From IMG/VR virus record IMGVR_UViG_3300035698_009691, positions 1-21,656 of that record: 21,656 nt of DNA. One strand, given 5' to 3'. The notes below the pieces were generated by a model. The model saw only the letters and a list, made by a program, of their open reading frames with translations, had not been told where the DNA came from and did no database searches. The stretch comes from a virus. This document shows, piece by piece, positions 6,617 through 13,278 of the stretch. Numbering within the stretch: the first letter of the stretch is position 1; every line of letters begins with the position of its first letter. The position numbers and the translations under genes are program-made.

Positions 6617-7855
6617 GTGAAAGAGACGCAGAAGAAGCATTTGAAGCCGGGTGTCTATCATGGTGCTAGGCCGGTGCGGTCGCTGCCGATTTTCAACCAT
6701 GAATACACGGTGGTGGTGCCGAAGCATAAGGATAGGCTGGACAAGAATCTGAGGCGCAAGATGCGCACGGTGAACGGCCAGCGGGTTCTGGTGAGCGGGG
6801 CTTACAAGACTAATGGATGGCTCAAAGGAAAGCTGGCAGATCCGGTGGATGTGGCTGCGCTGAAAAACAGCGCGGACAAGCTGCGGCTGGTAAGCGATAA
6901 AGGCTCCACGGCGGCGGCGAAAAATGCGGCTGCGGACAACAAGAAATTCAAGAAGATCAAGTATCCCGGTTTCTTGGGAAACCTACTAGGCAAGGACCCG
7001 AATTCTAACTCGTATGCGAGATCACAAATCGAAAAGTTAACCAAAAAGAAGATGAACAAAAACGAAGGATTTGCACGGACACCAGGCGGCAAGCTGCGGG
7101 TGGAGCTATCGGCAATCACGGAGCTTACGGCGAGGATTGATGCGCGGCTGCAGGAGTTTGCGGAGATCCCGCTGCGGGAGGGGGCGGATGGTGAAGGGTA
7201 TTATGGATGGGGCCCGCGCATTGAGGTTTCCCGGCGTGATAATCCGGCGCTCCACAAGCTGCCGAACGCGGGGAAGGCTTGTATCAACTATCGGGTCAAA
7301 CGAAAGACGGTGGATATTGATCGCGATGGTAAGGAAAGCTACGGGACAGATATCGAGGTGGATACCATCGAGGCGCTGCCGGATGCTCCGATGGAGCTGA
7401 GTGCGATTCTGGATTCTTATGATTTCGCGGCGACGGCGGTGGGTGAGGTTTATCCTTCGGCGAAGAAGCTCCTCGGTGATCCGATTGTGCGTGATCAGGT
7501 TTTGGTTCGGCGCGGTAGGCTTGGAAAAAATTCGCTTGTGCCAAACGGTAAGTTGGCGCGTAAGAAGGCTGTTGGTGCTTTGAAGCATGCGCGGAAGGCT
7601 CTCGGGCTCAGAGGATTTTCCGCGATTGTGGATTCTTATGATTTCGAGGGGCGGGCGCGTGATGGTGGGGGGCGTTATGCACCCGGGCAGAATGTGAGCG
7701 CGGGGGAGATGGCGGATGCTTACCTGACGAAGAAGAAGGTGAAGACGGCGGCGGTGATTGGCGGCGGTGCGGGGCTGGCGACTGCGGCGGTGCTGGGGCG
7801 GAAGAAGCTTTCGCCGAGGATCGGGCAGGCGATTGGGCGGATGGTGATGCGGTGA
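6617..7855 (+). CDS. Minor virion protein candidate with L-S-A-x-I-D motifs and C-terminal glycine zipper
   Basis: The 412-residue product is read from GTG at 6617, the first start after the preceding stop, with only 18 bases between. It has no TGACA motif and no clear ribosome-binding site. Residues 1-70 form a compact basic segment containing N-H-E-Y-T-V-V-V-P. About 70-160 is Lys/Ala-rich. The motif appears three times: L-T-A-R-I-D-A-R-L-Q-E-F (about 168-180), L-S-A-I-L-D-S-Y-D-F (about 260-270) and F-S-A-I-V-D-S-Y-D-F (about 334-343). Between the first two is a beta-rich segment (C-I-N-Y-R-V-K-R-K-T-V-D-I-D...E-V-D-T-I-E). The last motif runs into R-D-G-G-G-R-Y-A-P-G, a form often seen in phage structural proteins. 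A glycine-zipper helix lies near residues 379-397. The function is unknown. It is probably a virion protein, given its location just before the prohead protease. Confidence 0.75.
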   Translation: MKETQKKHLKPGVYHGARPVRSLPIFNHEYTVVVPKHKDRLDKNLRRKMRTVNGQRVLVSGAYKTNGWLKGKLADPVDVAALKNSADKLRLVSDKGSTAAAKNAAADNKKFKKIKYPGFLGNLLGKDPNSNSYARSQIEKLTKKKMNKNEGFARTPGGKLRVELSAITELTARIDARLQEFAEIPLREGADGEGYYGWGPRIEVSRRDNPALHKLPNAGKACINYRVKRKTVDIDRDGKESYGTDIEVDTIEALPDAPMELSAILDSYDFAATAVGEVYPSAKKLLGDPIVRDQVLVRRGRLGKNSLVPNGKLARKKAVGALKHARKALGLRGFSAIVDSYDFEGRARDGGGRYAPGQNVSAGEMADAYLTKKKVKTAAVIGGGAGLATAAVLGRKKLSPRIGQAIGRMVMR

Positions 7856-7866
7856 ATTTTTAAGAG

Positions 7867-7900
7867 CTTGGGTTCTGCTAGGGGTTGGAAACACCCTTCT
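7867..7900 (+). repeat. 34-bp duplicated intergenic element, copy 1
   Basis: Identical over 34 bases to 18201-18234 (begins CTTGGGTTCTGCTAGGGG). It contains an imperfect hairpin AGGGGTT/AACACCCT. A diverged relative is at 2700-2738. Confidence 0.8.
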
Positions 7901-7949
7901 ACGTATTTTCTGGGGTGGGGTTTTCTTTCTTTTGCCCACCGCTGAAACG

Positions 7950-7986
7950 AGGGCGTCGCTTCCGATTATGGGGGCGGCGCTCTTTT
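7950..7986 (+). terminator. Probable rho-independent terminator before the protease gene
   Basis: Ten-pair stem AGGGCGTCGC/GCGGCGCTCT with two G-U pairs, a loop of about 14 bases and a short TTTT tract. The weak U-run lowers confidence. It would separate the 3-7.9 kb block from the capsid genes. Confidence 0.5.
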
Positions 7987-7995
7987 GCATGATGA

Positions 7996-8009
7996 CCCTT
8001 ACGTAAGGG
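7996..8009. promoter_or_regulatory. TACGTA palindrome, copy 3
   Basis: CCCTTACGTAAGGG, 40 bases before the protease start and just after the terminator-like hairpin. Confidence 0.7.
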
Positions 8010-8027
8010 CGGTGGGGAGCGTCTCCG

Positions 8028-8035
8028 GTGACATG
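8028..8035 (+). promoter_or_regulatory. TGACA start-associated motif (5)
   Basis: GTGACATG, 21 bases (from the T of TGACA) before the start at 8050. Confidence 0.5.
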
Positions 8036-8049
8036 GAGGGTTGGGGGTT

Positions 8050-9240
8050 ATGTTGAACCAACTTATTGAATTTGAAGTGACGGCGCTCGATGGGGAGCTG
8101 GATCGTGAAGCGGGAATTATTCGCGGGGTATCGGTGATTACCGGTAATGTGCGTGCGAAGGGGCACAACCTGGAGGTGGATGGGGTGACGCTCTCCCAGA
8201 TGCATGCGCTGGGGGTGAAGAAGGGGAAGGTGCCGGTGAAGTGGAATCATAAAACCGGAGCGGATGCGGTGAATGGTTTCTTTACGAGCTTCCGGATCGA
8301 GGGGACCAAGCTGAAGGCGGACTGGCATTTGCTCCGCAGTCACCCGCAATACAATCACGCGCTGGAGCTGGCGGAGCGGATGCCGGAGAATGTGGGATTC
8401 TCGGCGAGCTTCATGGGTCTGAGCGAGCTGGCGGATGGGACTAAGGTATTTAATCCGGATGCGGAGACGAAGACGCATTACACGCTGATGGGCAAGAAGC
8501 GTGTGGCGGTGCCGGCGACGGAGAAGATTTTCGCGAGGTGCCAGGATCTGGTTTCGGTGGATCTGGTGGCGAGCCCTGCGGCGAATCCCGACGGGATGTT
8601 CGAGGCGGGGGCGGTTGACAGCGACGGGGATGATATGGCTACACCAGTAAAGCCGGGAGCAAAACCCGAAGAAGAAAATACCGTGGACTTCAACGCCTTC
8701 GTAACTGAACAGCGTGAGTTCAATTCCAACGTCGCCGCTCTTTTGCAACGCTTCAGCGAAGCGGATGAAGAAGAGGAGGAAATCGAAGAGGAAGAAGAGC
8801 AAGAAGAAGTTGATGCTTCCGAGTTAAGCTCTCTTGCCGATGTGGTTCAGCATTTTGAAGCGCGCATCGCGAAGATGGGTGCCGATAGGGAGCACCAGGA
8901 GTTCGAGGCCGCGCATGTGGAGCTCGATGATAAGATCTCCGATCTGGAGGAGTTCAATGCGCAGTTGCTCAATGAGAACCAGATTCTTGCGGAGGCTTAT
9001 AAGGAGCTTTCGAGCAAGACCAAGCACAGCGTCGATTTCTCGGCCGGTGCGGATGGCGGGCGTAAGGCTTCGGTTTCCAAGGTTGGTGCGGCTCCGAGGA
9101 CGGAGTTTGAGGCGCGTTGCGTGGAGCTTCAAGGCGAAGGCAAGTCTGCTGCCGAGGCGATGCTTTTCGCGGTGAACGAGGATACCGAGCGTTACACCAC
9201 TCACCTTGAGGCGAAGGGAGCGCTCGCTCAAACCCTCTGA
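8050..9240 (+). CDS. Prohead protease fused to capsid scaffold
   Basis: The 396-residue product joins a maturation protease of the HK97/herpesvirus-assemblin serine-protease type to a scaffolding domain. The protease cuts scaffold and itself inside the prohead before DNA entry. Catalytic-type residues are visible: His67 in V-K-W-N-H and Ser118 in G-F-S-A-S-F. They are followed by the family signature L-V-S-V-D-L-V-A-S-P-A-A-N-P. Residues from about 196 form the scaffold: a polar linker, a Glu-rich run near 240-255 and a long coiled coil (about 275-320). The C-terminus ends with T-H-L-E-A-K-G-A-L-A-Q-T-L. An upstream in-frame TTG at 8041 is possible, but ATG at 8050 fits the TGACA spacing. Protease-scaffold fusions are common in phages, and lambda makes a separate scaffold (Nu3) from inside gene C. 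The next entry gives evidence for the same arrangement here. Confidence 0.9.
   Translation: MLNQLIEFEVTALDGELDREAGIIRGVSVITGNVRAKGHNLEVDGVTLSQMHALGVKKGKVPVKWNHKTGADAVNGFFTSFRIEGTKLKADWHLLRSHPQYNHALELAERMPENVGFSASFMGLSELADGTKVFNPDAETKTHYTLMGKKRVAVPATEKIFARCQDLVSVDLVASPAANPDGMFEAGAVDSDGDDMATPVKPGAKPEEENTVDFNAFVTEQREFNSNVAALLQRFSEADEEEEEIEEEEEQEEVDASELSSLADVVQHFEARIAKMGADREHQEFEAAHVELDDKISDLEEFNAQLLNENQILAEAYKELSSKTKHSVDFSAGADGGRKASVSKVGAAPRTEFEARCVELQGEGKSAAEAMLFAVNEDTERYTTHLEAKGALAQTL
8615..8622 (+). promoter_or_regulatory. TGACA start-associated motif (6), inside the protease gene
   Basis: TTGACAGC, 19 bases (from the T of TGACA) before the in-frame ATG at 8635, with a G-rich spacer like those of the real gene starts. 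Confidence 0.5.
8635..9240 (+). CDS. Probable separately translated scaffold protein (internal start)
   Basis: An internal in-frame ATG (MATPVKPGAKPEEEN) would give a 201-residue scaffold lacking the protease. Three things support it. A TGACA motif with a G-rich spacer lies 19 bases upstream, as at other starts. The codon and base composition changes at this point from very G-rich to the balanced, C-ending codons of the capsid genes. The domain boundary between protease and coiled-coil scaffold falls here. The product would resemble lambda Nu3, which is needed in many more copies than the protease. It is not an independent gene but a nested product of the same frame. Confidence 0.55.
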   Translation: MATPVKPGAKPEEENTVDFNAFVTEQREFNSNVAALLQRFSEADEEEEEIEEEEEQEEVDASELSSLADVVQHFEARIAKMGADREHQEFEAAHVELDDKISDLEEFNAQLLNENQILAEAYKELSSKTKHSVDFSAGADGGRKASVSKVGAAPRTEFEARCVELQGEGKSAAEAMLFAVNEDTERYTTHLEAKGALAQTL

Positions 9241-9258
9241 TCTTTCGGAGTTCAAAAT

Positions 9259-9280
9259 CAACATCTAATACGACACAATT
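9259..9280 (+). promoter_or_regulatory. A/C-rich leader of decoration gene
   Basis: CAACATCTA then ACACAAT directly before ATG. The same two blocks precede the major capsid gene at 9665-9686. Neither leader has a Shine-Dalgarno sequence or a TGACA motif, so highly expressed capsid genes seem to use another start signal. Confidence 0.5.
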
Positions 9281-9643
9281 ATGAACACTGAAAACGTAGT
9301 ATCCCTGGAAGCAGTCTCCGCACTTGCTCCTTTCCTCCGCGTGAAGATGACGGCAGCAGGTCTTGACCTGGCAGGGCCGAATGACCGCGCAATCGGGATC
9401 ACCCTTCCGGGCGATCTGAACCGCACTTACCCATCCGTGCAGGTTATCGGCATGTATGCCGAGGCTGTCCTTGGCAATGGCACGGACGTTGTCCGGGGCG
9501 ATGAGCTTGAGGCCGGTGCCGCTGGCGTGCTGGTGAAGAAGACCGCAGGAGTCGGCATCGCTGTGGCGGTGACCGGAGCCACTGAAGCGGGTGACCACTT
9601 TGATGTGATGTACTTCCGCGATCCGATCCCAACCGCCGTCTAA
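9281..9643 (+). CDS. Capsid decoration protein (gpD-like position)
   Basis: The 120-residue, Ala/Gly/Val-rich beta protein has no long helices. After an N-terminal arm (MNTENVVSLEAVS) it shows alternating hydrophobic strands, with G-L-D-L-A-G-P-N-D-R-A-I-G in the first third and G-A-A-G-V-L-V-K-K-T-A-G near residues 78-89. Small beta proteins with this composition between scaffold and major capsid genes are head-stabilising decoration proteins. Lambda gpD (110 aa) sits in the same place and binds capsid threefold sites after expansion. The leader shares CAACATCTA and ACACAAT with the next gene's leader, so the two may be controlled together and made in similar amounts. The call rests on composition, size and synteny. 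Confidence 0.7.
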   Translation: MNTENVVSLEAVSALAPFLRVKMTAAGLDLAGPNDRAIGITLPGDLNRTYPSVQVIGMYAEAVLGNGTDVVRGDELEAGAAGVLVKKTAGVGIAVAVTGATEAGDHFDVMYFRDPIPTAV

Positions 9644-9664
9644 TCCACGGGAAACCAACAACAA

Positions 9665-9686
9665 CAACATCTAGAAACACAATATT
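9665..9686 (+). promoter_or_regulatory. A/C-rich leader of major capsid gene
   Basis: CAACATCTA, then ACACAAT and ATT before the ATG at 9687. It matches the leader of the decoration gene. Confidence 0.5.
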
Positions 9687-10664
9687 ATGTATTCACTACA
9701 AGCAGTTTCCCGTCCTGAGATTTCCGCCTTCCTTGAGCAGGGGCGTCAGGCTCACGAGCACTACATCGGCACCAAGCTTCTCCCGGTTTACGGGGTGGGC
9801 GCACGGGCTGGGCGCTATCCGAAGACGTTGCTCGCTACGAGCAATTCGATGAAGCGCGAGCAAACCAAGCGTTCTTCGAGCGGTTCGTATAACGAGACCA
9901 GCTCGCAACACACGTGGGACACCTACGATTGCGAAGATCGCGGTCTTGAGGAGCGCATCGACGATACTAAGGCGGCGGAGATGAAAAGCTTCTTCGATCT
10001 GGAGAAGATCACGGCAGCCAACGTGACCCGCAAGTGCGAGCTTGAGTTCGAGGTCAATGCGGCATCGCTGATCATGAGCGAGACGAACTTTGGTAAGACC
10101 GACGCAGTTGTCGCCTACACCGAAACGAACATCGATACGATCGATCTTCCGCAGGACATGAACGCAGCCATCGAGCTGGTCACCGGCCGTGGTGAAGGGG
10201 TCAATACGATTGTGTTCTCCTCGATCCTCTGGAATCGTGTGCGCCGCTCTACTCTTCTTCAGTCTTACCTTTACGGTAAGATCGGCGGAGACGTGAACAA
10301 GCGCCTGATCACCACTAAGGATCTTCAGGAAGCCTTTGCGCTGGACATGGACGGTATGAAGCTGTCGGTGCACATCGCCAGGGCGAAGTATGACGCGGCT
10401 CCGAAAGGACGCGCTACTACTTCCCTTCTGCCGATCTGGGGGAATGATTACGTCTGGGTGGGTGATGTGAAGGAAGGCGACTTCTCCAACGGTGGTGCAG
10501 GCCGCACGCTGGTCTGGGAAGCGGACGTTCCTTCCGGTCTCTACGCCACTGAGACCTATCGCAACGAAGGTCGCCGCTCGGACATGGTCCGTGTGCGCAC
10601 CAACTCGATTGAGAAGCTGGTGAACGCGAATGCGGGGCAGCTGATCAAGACGAACTTTTCCTGA
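9687..10664 (+). CDS. Major capsid protein, lambda gpE type
   Basis: The 325-residue product lies immediately after the decoration gene, as E follows D in lambda (gpE is 341 aa). The sequence fits the HK97 fold in the gpE subfamily. It has an N-terminal arm and a loop-like region rich in Ser/Thr/Arg near residues 50-75. A spine-like helix region follows (E-E-R-I-D-D-T-K-A-A-E...A-A-N-V-T-R-K-C-E-L-E-F-E). A central A-domain segment has N-T-I-V-F-S-S-I-L-W-N-R-V-R, then D-L-Q-E-A-F-A-L-D. The C-terminal strands include W-G-N-D-Y-V-W-V and E-A-D-V-P-S-G-L-Y-A-T-E-T-Y. Codons are well balanced and C-ending, unlike the G-rich genes around it, as expected for the most abundant protein. A strong terminator follows directly. 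Confidence 0.85.
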   Translation: MYSLQAVSRPEISAFLEQGRQAHEHYIGTKLLPVYGVGARAGRYPKTLLATSNSMKREQTKRSSSGSYNETSSQHTWDTYDCEDRGLEERIDDTKAAEMKSFFDLEKITAANVTRKCELEFEVNAASLIMSETNFGKTDAVVAYTETNIDTIDLPQDMNAAIELVTGRGEGVNTIVFSSILWNRVRRSTLLQSYLYGKIGGDVNKRLITTKDLQEAFALDMDGMKLSVHIARAKYDAAPKGRATTSLLPIWGNDYVWVGDVKEGDFSNGGAGRTLVWEADVPSGLYATETYRNEGRRSDMVRVRTNSIEKLVNANAGQLIKTNFS

Positions 10665-10691
10665 TCCGTTAGGTAAAAGAGATTATTCATG

Positions 10692-10724
10692 AAAGCCGGA
10701 TGGGGAAACCTGTCCGGCTTTTTT
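10692..10724 (+). terminator. Rho-independent terminator after capsid gene
   Basis: Nine-pair stem AAAGCCGGA/TCCGGCTTT with a 12-base loop, running into six Ts. It ends the highly expressed capsid block. An ATG at 10689 lies on it, so the next gene should not be started there. Confidence 0.85.
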
Positions 10725-10742
10725 GTGGCTGCGATGCTGACA

Positions 10743-10756
10743 CCCTTACGTAAGGG
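10743..10756. promoter_or_regulatory. TACGTA palindrome, copy 4, with overlapping TGACA motif
   Basis: TGACA (10738-10742) runs straight into CCCTTACGTAAGGG, and the ATG follows after one base at 10758. The TAAGGG half is placed like a ribosome-binding site, although very close to the start. Confidence 0.7.
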
Positions 10757-10757
10757 T

Positions 10758-11081
10758 ATGAGCGATGCGTTTTGGGAGAGTTTTGAGGCGGGCTGTGAGA
10801 ATGGGCGGGAGGTGATGGGGCAGACTGTGATGATCAATGGGGTGGAGATGCAGGGGACGCCGCGGCCGGCTGTGGTGCGCGATGGGATTGTGGCAGGCGG
10901 GACTAGCGCGGGGGTGACTCATGAGATTGAGGTGGGGTATGAGCAAGGGAAGGATGTGCCGGATGGGGCGGTGGTGGAGTGCCGGATGCTTAAAGGGAAG
11001 GTGATCTATAAGGAGAACTTTGGAGGCGGGTGGGTGATTTTTGCGGGGCCGGAGAACCGGTGGGAGGAAGAGGACTTTTAG
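10758..11081 (+). CDS. Head-tail connector, gpFII-like
   Basis: The 107-residue beta-rich protein begins M-S-D-A-F-W-E-S-F-E and contains V-M-I-N-G-V-E-M-Q, then P-R-P-A-V-V-R-D-G. Its C-terminal half has the strands V-V-E-C-R-M-L-K-G-K-V-I-Y-K and G-G-W-V-I-F-A-G-P. Size, beta content and the place directly after the major capsid gene match lambda gpFII (117 aa), which attaches to the gpW-filled portal and receives the tail. Starting at the ATG at 10689 would add 23 residues encoded by a terminator and the palindrome, so 10758 is preferred. Similar sequence is hard to judge by eye in this fast-evolving family, and another connector or a neck protein is possible. Confidence 0.55.
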   Translation: MSDAFWESFEAGCENGREVMGQTVMINGVEMQGTPRPAVVRDGIVAGGTSAGVTHEIEVGYEQGKDVPDGAVVECRMLKGKVIYKENFGGGWVIFAGPENRWEEEDF

Positions 11082-11099
11082 GAAAGTGCTGGCGGATTT

Positions 11100-11131
11100 T
11101 AACCACGGATGGCACGAATTTTCACGGATGA
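11100..11131 (+). repeat. Single arm of the ACCACGGATGGCACG repeat
   Basis: One arm of the element that forms a full inverted repeat at 17253-17345. Here it stands alone, 13 bases before a TGACA motif. Confidence 0.65.
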
Positions 11132-11143
11132 GATTTTGGCTTG

Positions 11144-11151
11144 TTGACATG
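11144..11151 (+). promoter_or_regulatory. TGACA start-associated motif (7)
   Basis: TTGACATG, 18 bases (from the T of TGACA) before the GTG start at 11163. The spacer ends in a run of eight Gs. Confidence 0.5.
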
Positions 11152-11162
11152 GTTTGGGGGGG

Positions 11163-12479
11163 GTGAGGTTATTCTTTGATCTGGGACTGGGTAAATTCGT
11201 TGAGAGGCCGGGATATTCCGGGCTGCTTTCCAGTGTTTCGCATAAGCGGGGCGATGGGGGTAAGATTGAAGTTTTGTTTTCGCGGGAGGGGGTGGCGGCT
11301 GCGATCGGCACGCCGACGGAGATGGTCTATGCGGTGAAGGTGGATTTTGAGGAGGAGACAGATCCTTTGATCCTAGCGAATACGGCGGACTGGAGCTTTG
11401 CGGATGGGGTGTGGAGCGCGCTAATTAGTTCGGACGGCGGGGCGATCCTGACGGCGCTGAATGGCGCGGCGAGCGGTGTTTTCAAGGGCGAGTTTACTTT
11501 TAGGGATGAGAATGGCGGGCCGACATCCTCGCAGACTCTCAACGTGAGTATTTTCAATGATGTGTGGAAGGGGACGGAGGGGACGCCCCTAACACTGCCT
11601 ACTCCTGATGAGTATGTGGCGGCGCGGGCGGTGCTGTTTGATAGGGCGCAGAGCTTGACAGGTCCGCAGAAGATCCAGGCTCTCAATAACCTCGGCCTGC
11701 CCTCGCTCAACAACTGGGCCGGAGGCCGCGCCCCCTTAGTGACCGATGATACCGCCTCTGGCTACGTCGTCGGCTCTCTCTGGATCGATGACTCAGCCAC
11801 CCCAAAAGAAGCCTACCGCGCCTTCAGCGTGGGGGCAGGTGCAGCAGACTGGCAGCTTACAACGCTAACCGCTGATGAGCTTGGCAGCGCGGCGTTCGCA
11901 GAAACCGAGGACTTTGAAACCGCAGGAGCCGCAGCAGCGCTTCTAGCGTCAAATAATTCATGGTCGGGAAACCAAGCCTTTGGCAGTGGATTCCAGCTAA
12001 GTAGCCAGTCGCTTTATAGTGTAACTGCATCGTTTCTCTACTTTGGACCGGCAGCCGCAGCTCATCGAACCGCCCTTGGTCTAGGAACTGCTGCAACGGC
12101 AAGCTCCAGCGCGTTCGACCCAGCAGGAGCCGCCGCAGCCGCCGTCCCAATATACCTCCTCCCAAATCCCCTCACAAGCTCGGGAGCAATCGCGTGGAAC
12201 ATCGCATCCGGCGTTTCGGCCAATCTCACTCTAGCCCACAACACAACCATCACGCTCTCGAACCTAGCTGATGGCCAGACAGCCAGTCTCAGCGGGATCA
12301 TGGGAGGGGCGGGCGGATACACCCTCGCACTCGCCCATGCGGGTCTGACTCTTCGGGCGATGGGAGAACCCCTGACAGCCATAGCTGCTTTAACAACAGC
12401 CGCGCCCGGAGTTTTCGAGCTGTCGGTGAAGCGTAATGGCAGCGTCCTCCGTCATTTTTTAACCACTCGCAACTCCTGA
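11163..12479 (+). CDS. Tail fibre protein
   Basis: The 438-residue product is probably a trimeric tail fibre. Residues 1-140 form a beta-rich attachment domain (R-L-F-F-D-L-G...F-V-E-R-P-G). A linker with R-A-Q-S-L-T-G-P-Q-K-I-Q-A-L-N-N-L-G-L follows at about 160-180. Next come fibre repeats of the L-G-S-A-A-F-A-E and L-G-L-G-T-A-A-T type, rich in Ala/Gly/Ser. The C-terminal beta domain (A-N-L-T-L-A-H-N-T-T-I-T-L, then G-G-Y-T-L-A-L) ends in F-E-L-S-V-K-R-N-G-S-V-L-R-H-F. These features are typical of phage fibres. The start is GTG at 11163 on TGACA spacing; TTG at 11154 is the alternative, which would put an eight-G run inside the gene. Base composition flips from G-rich to C-rich near 11690, inside the linker. 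The N-terminal part therefore matches the phage and the rest matches the downstream cassette, pointing to domain exchange. Confidence 0.8.
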   Translation: MRLFFDLGLGKFVERPGYSGLLSSVSHKRGDGGKIEVLFSREGVAAAIGTPTEMVYAVKVDFEEETDPLILANTADWSFADGVWSALISSDGGAILTALNGAASGVFKGEFTFRDENGGPTSSQTLNVSIFNDVWKGTEGTPLTLPTPDEYVAARAVLFDRAQSLTGPQKIQALNNLGLPSLNNWAGGRAPLVTDDTASGYVVGSLWIDDSATPKEAYRAFSVGAGAADWQLTTLTADELGSAAFAETEDFETAGAAAALLASNNSWSGNQAFGSGFQLSSQSLYSVTASFLYFGPAAAAHRTALGLGTAATASSSAFDPAGAAAAAVPIYLLPNPLTSSGAIAWNIASGVSANLTLAHNTTITLSNLADGQTASLSGIMGGAGGYTLALAHAGLTLRAMGEPLTAIAALTTAAPGVFELSVKRNGSVLRHFLTTRNS

Positions 12480-12483
12480 TAAA

Positions 12484-13275
12484 ATGGACGGAATAGCGAC
12501 ACAGGCGGGTATGATGGCTATGGTGCGGGAATTGGACCTAGATGCGGACACCCAATCTTACATCACAGCCGTCGAGTTGGCAGATGGTCAAAGCTTGGAG
12601 TACAGTGTTAAAAAGGCATTCAACGATTTTGTAGTAGGGTGCAAGACTGATCAAATATGGGAAGCTATGCGCTGCACTTACTTGATGATGGGGCCGAGAA
12701 CTTTAGCGGGTTCGTTAGTCCCTTTAAAAGGAACAACACCTACTAACATAAATTTTGTAAATGCGGATTACTCCCGAAAATTAGGGCTGCTTGGAGGGGC
12801 GGGAAAATCGATCGAATCAAACTTTAATGCTCGAAGTAATCTTGTAGCAAATAGTAATCACCTTGCAGTGGGCCTTGGAACTTTTGTTGATACAAACAAC
12901 GCTTTTATGTCAAGAGCCGGGGGATATGGAGTAGAAGGAACGATTGCAATTCAATATTCAAATATCGCATTCAACCAATTGTTTTACTACAATTCCCATG
13001 GCACCTCCCTAGGAATTACAACGGTGAGTAAAGTAGCTCAGATGCTTGCAGTAACACGTAATTCTTCAAATTTTTACCGGTCCCACCATCAAGGCAATAT
13101 ATTAGGCCAAAGTAATTCCCAGATTTCGCAGCAATATCCTGACTCAAGTTTCGGTATTGCTCAGGCCAACGGCACCAGACAAGACTTTTTTTCCGTCGGT
13201 GATTTTCTAAGCTACGAATTGCTTAAAGGCAGATACGATACTTTAAAATCAGATCTCGCAATTTCAACAATTTAA
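12484..13275 (+). CDS. Tail-tip/receptor-binding protein candidate
   Basis: The 263-residue product starts five bases after the fibre stop. It has a helical N-terminal segment (about 1-55). A conserved-looking core follows: W-E-A-M-R-C-T-Y-L-M-M-G-P-R-T-L-A-G-S-L-V-P-L-K-G, with P-T-N-I-N-F and Y-S-R-K-L-G-L-L-G downstream. Asn/Ser/Gly-rich beta segments carry N-N-A-F-M-S-R-A-G-G-Y-G. The C-terminus (F-F-S-V-G-D-F-L-S-Y) is a helical stalk. I know this pattern from unnamed phage tail proteins that follow fibres and probably contact the host surface; the fold and the binding role are inferred. The gene is clearly richer in A and T than all its neighbours, a common mark of exchanged receptor-binding genes. 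No catalytic motif is visible, so a depolymerase role is not supported. Confidence 0.6.
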   Translation: MDGIATQAGMMAMVRELDLDADTQSYITAVELADGQSLEYSVKKAFNDFVVGCKTDQIWEAMRCTYLMMGPRTLAGSLVPLKGTTPTNINFVNADYSRKLGLLGGAGKSIESNFNARSNLVANSNHLAVGLGTFVDTNNAFMSRAGGYGVEGTIAIQYSNIAFNQLFYYNSHGTSLGITTVSKVAQMLAVTRNSSNFYRSHHQGNILGQSNSQISQQYPDSSFGIAQANGTRQDFFSVGDFLSYELLKGRYDTLKSDLAISTI

Positions 13276-13278
13276 GCC

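Noticed and set aside
7106-7990. Minus-strand open frame of 294 codons
   Set aside because: Low-complexity Arg/Pro/His product opposite the 412-aa protein and crossing its stop and an intergenic repeat region.
9266-9283. TAATACGAC... resembling a T7-type promoter
   Set aside because: The match breaks after nine bases, the phage is lambda-like with no single-subunit polymerase in view, and the same leader blocks recur before the capsid gene without this match.
10689-10757. Connector gene start at 10689
   Set aside because: This stretch is a strong terminator hairpin followed by the palindrome; 10758 fits the start-signal pattern.
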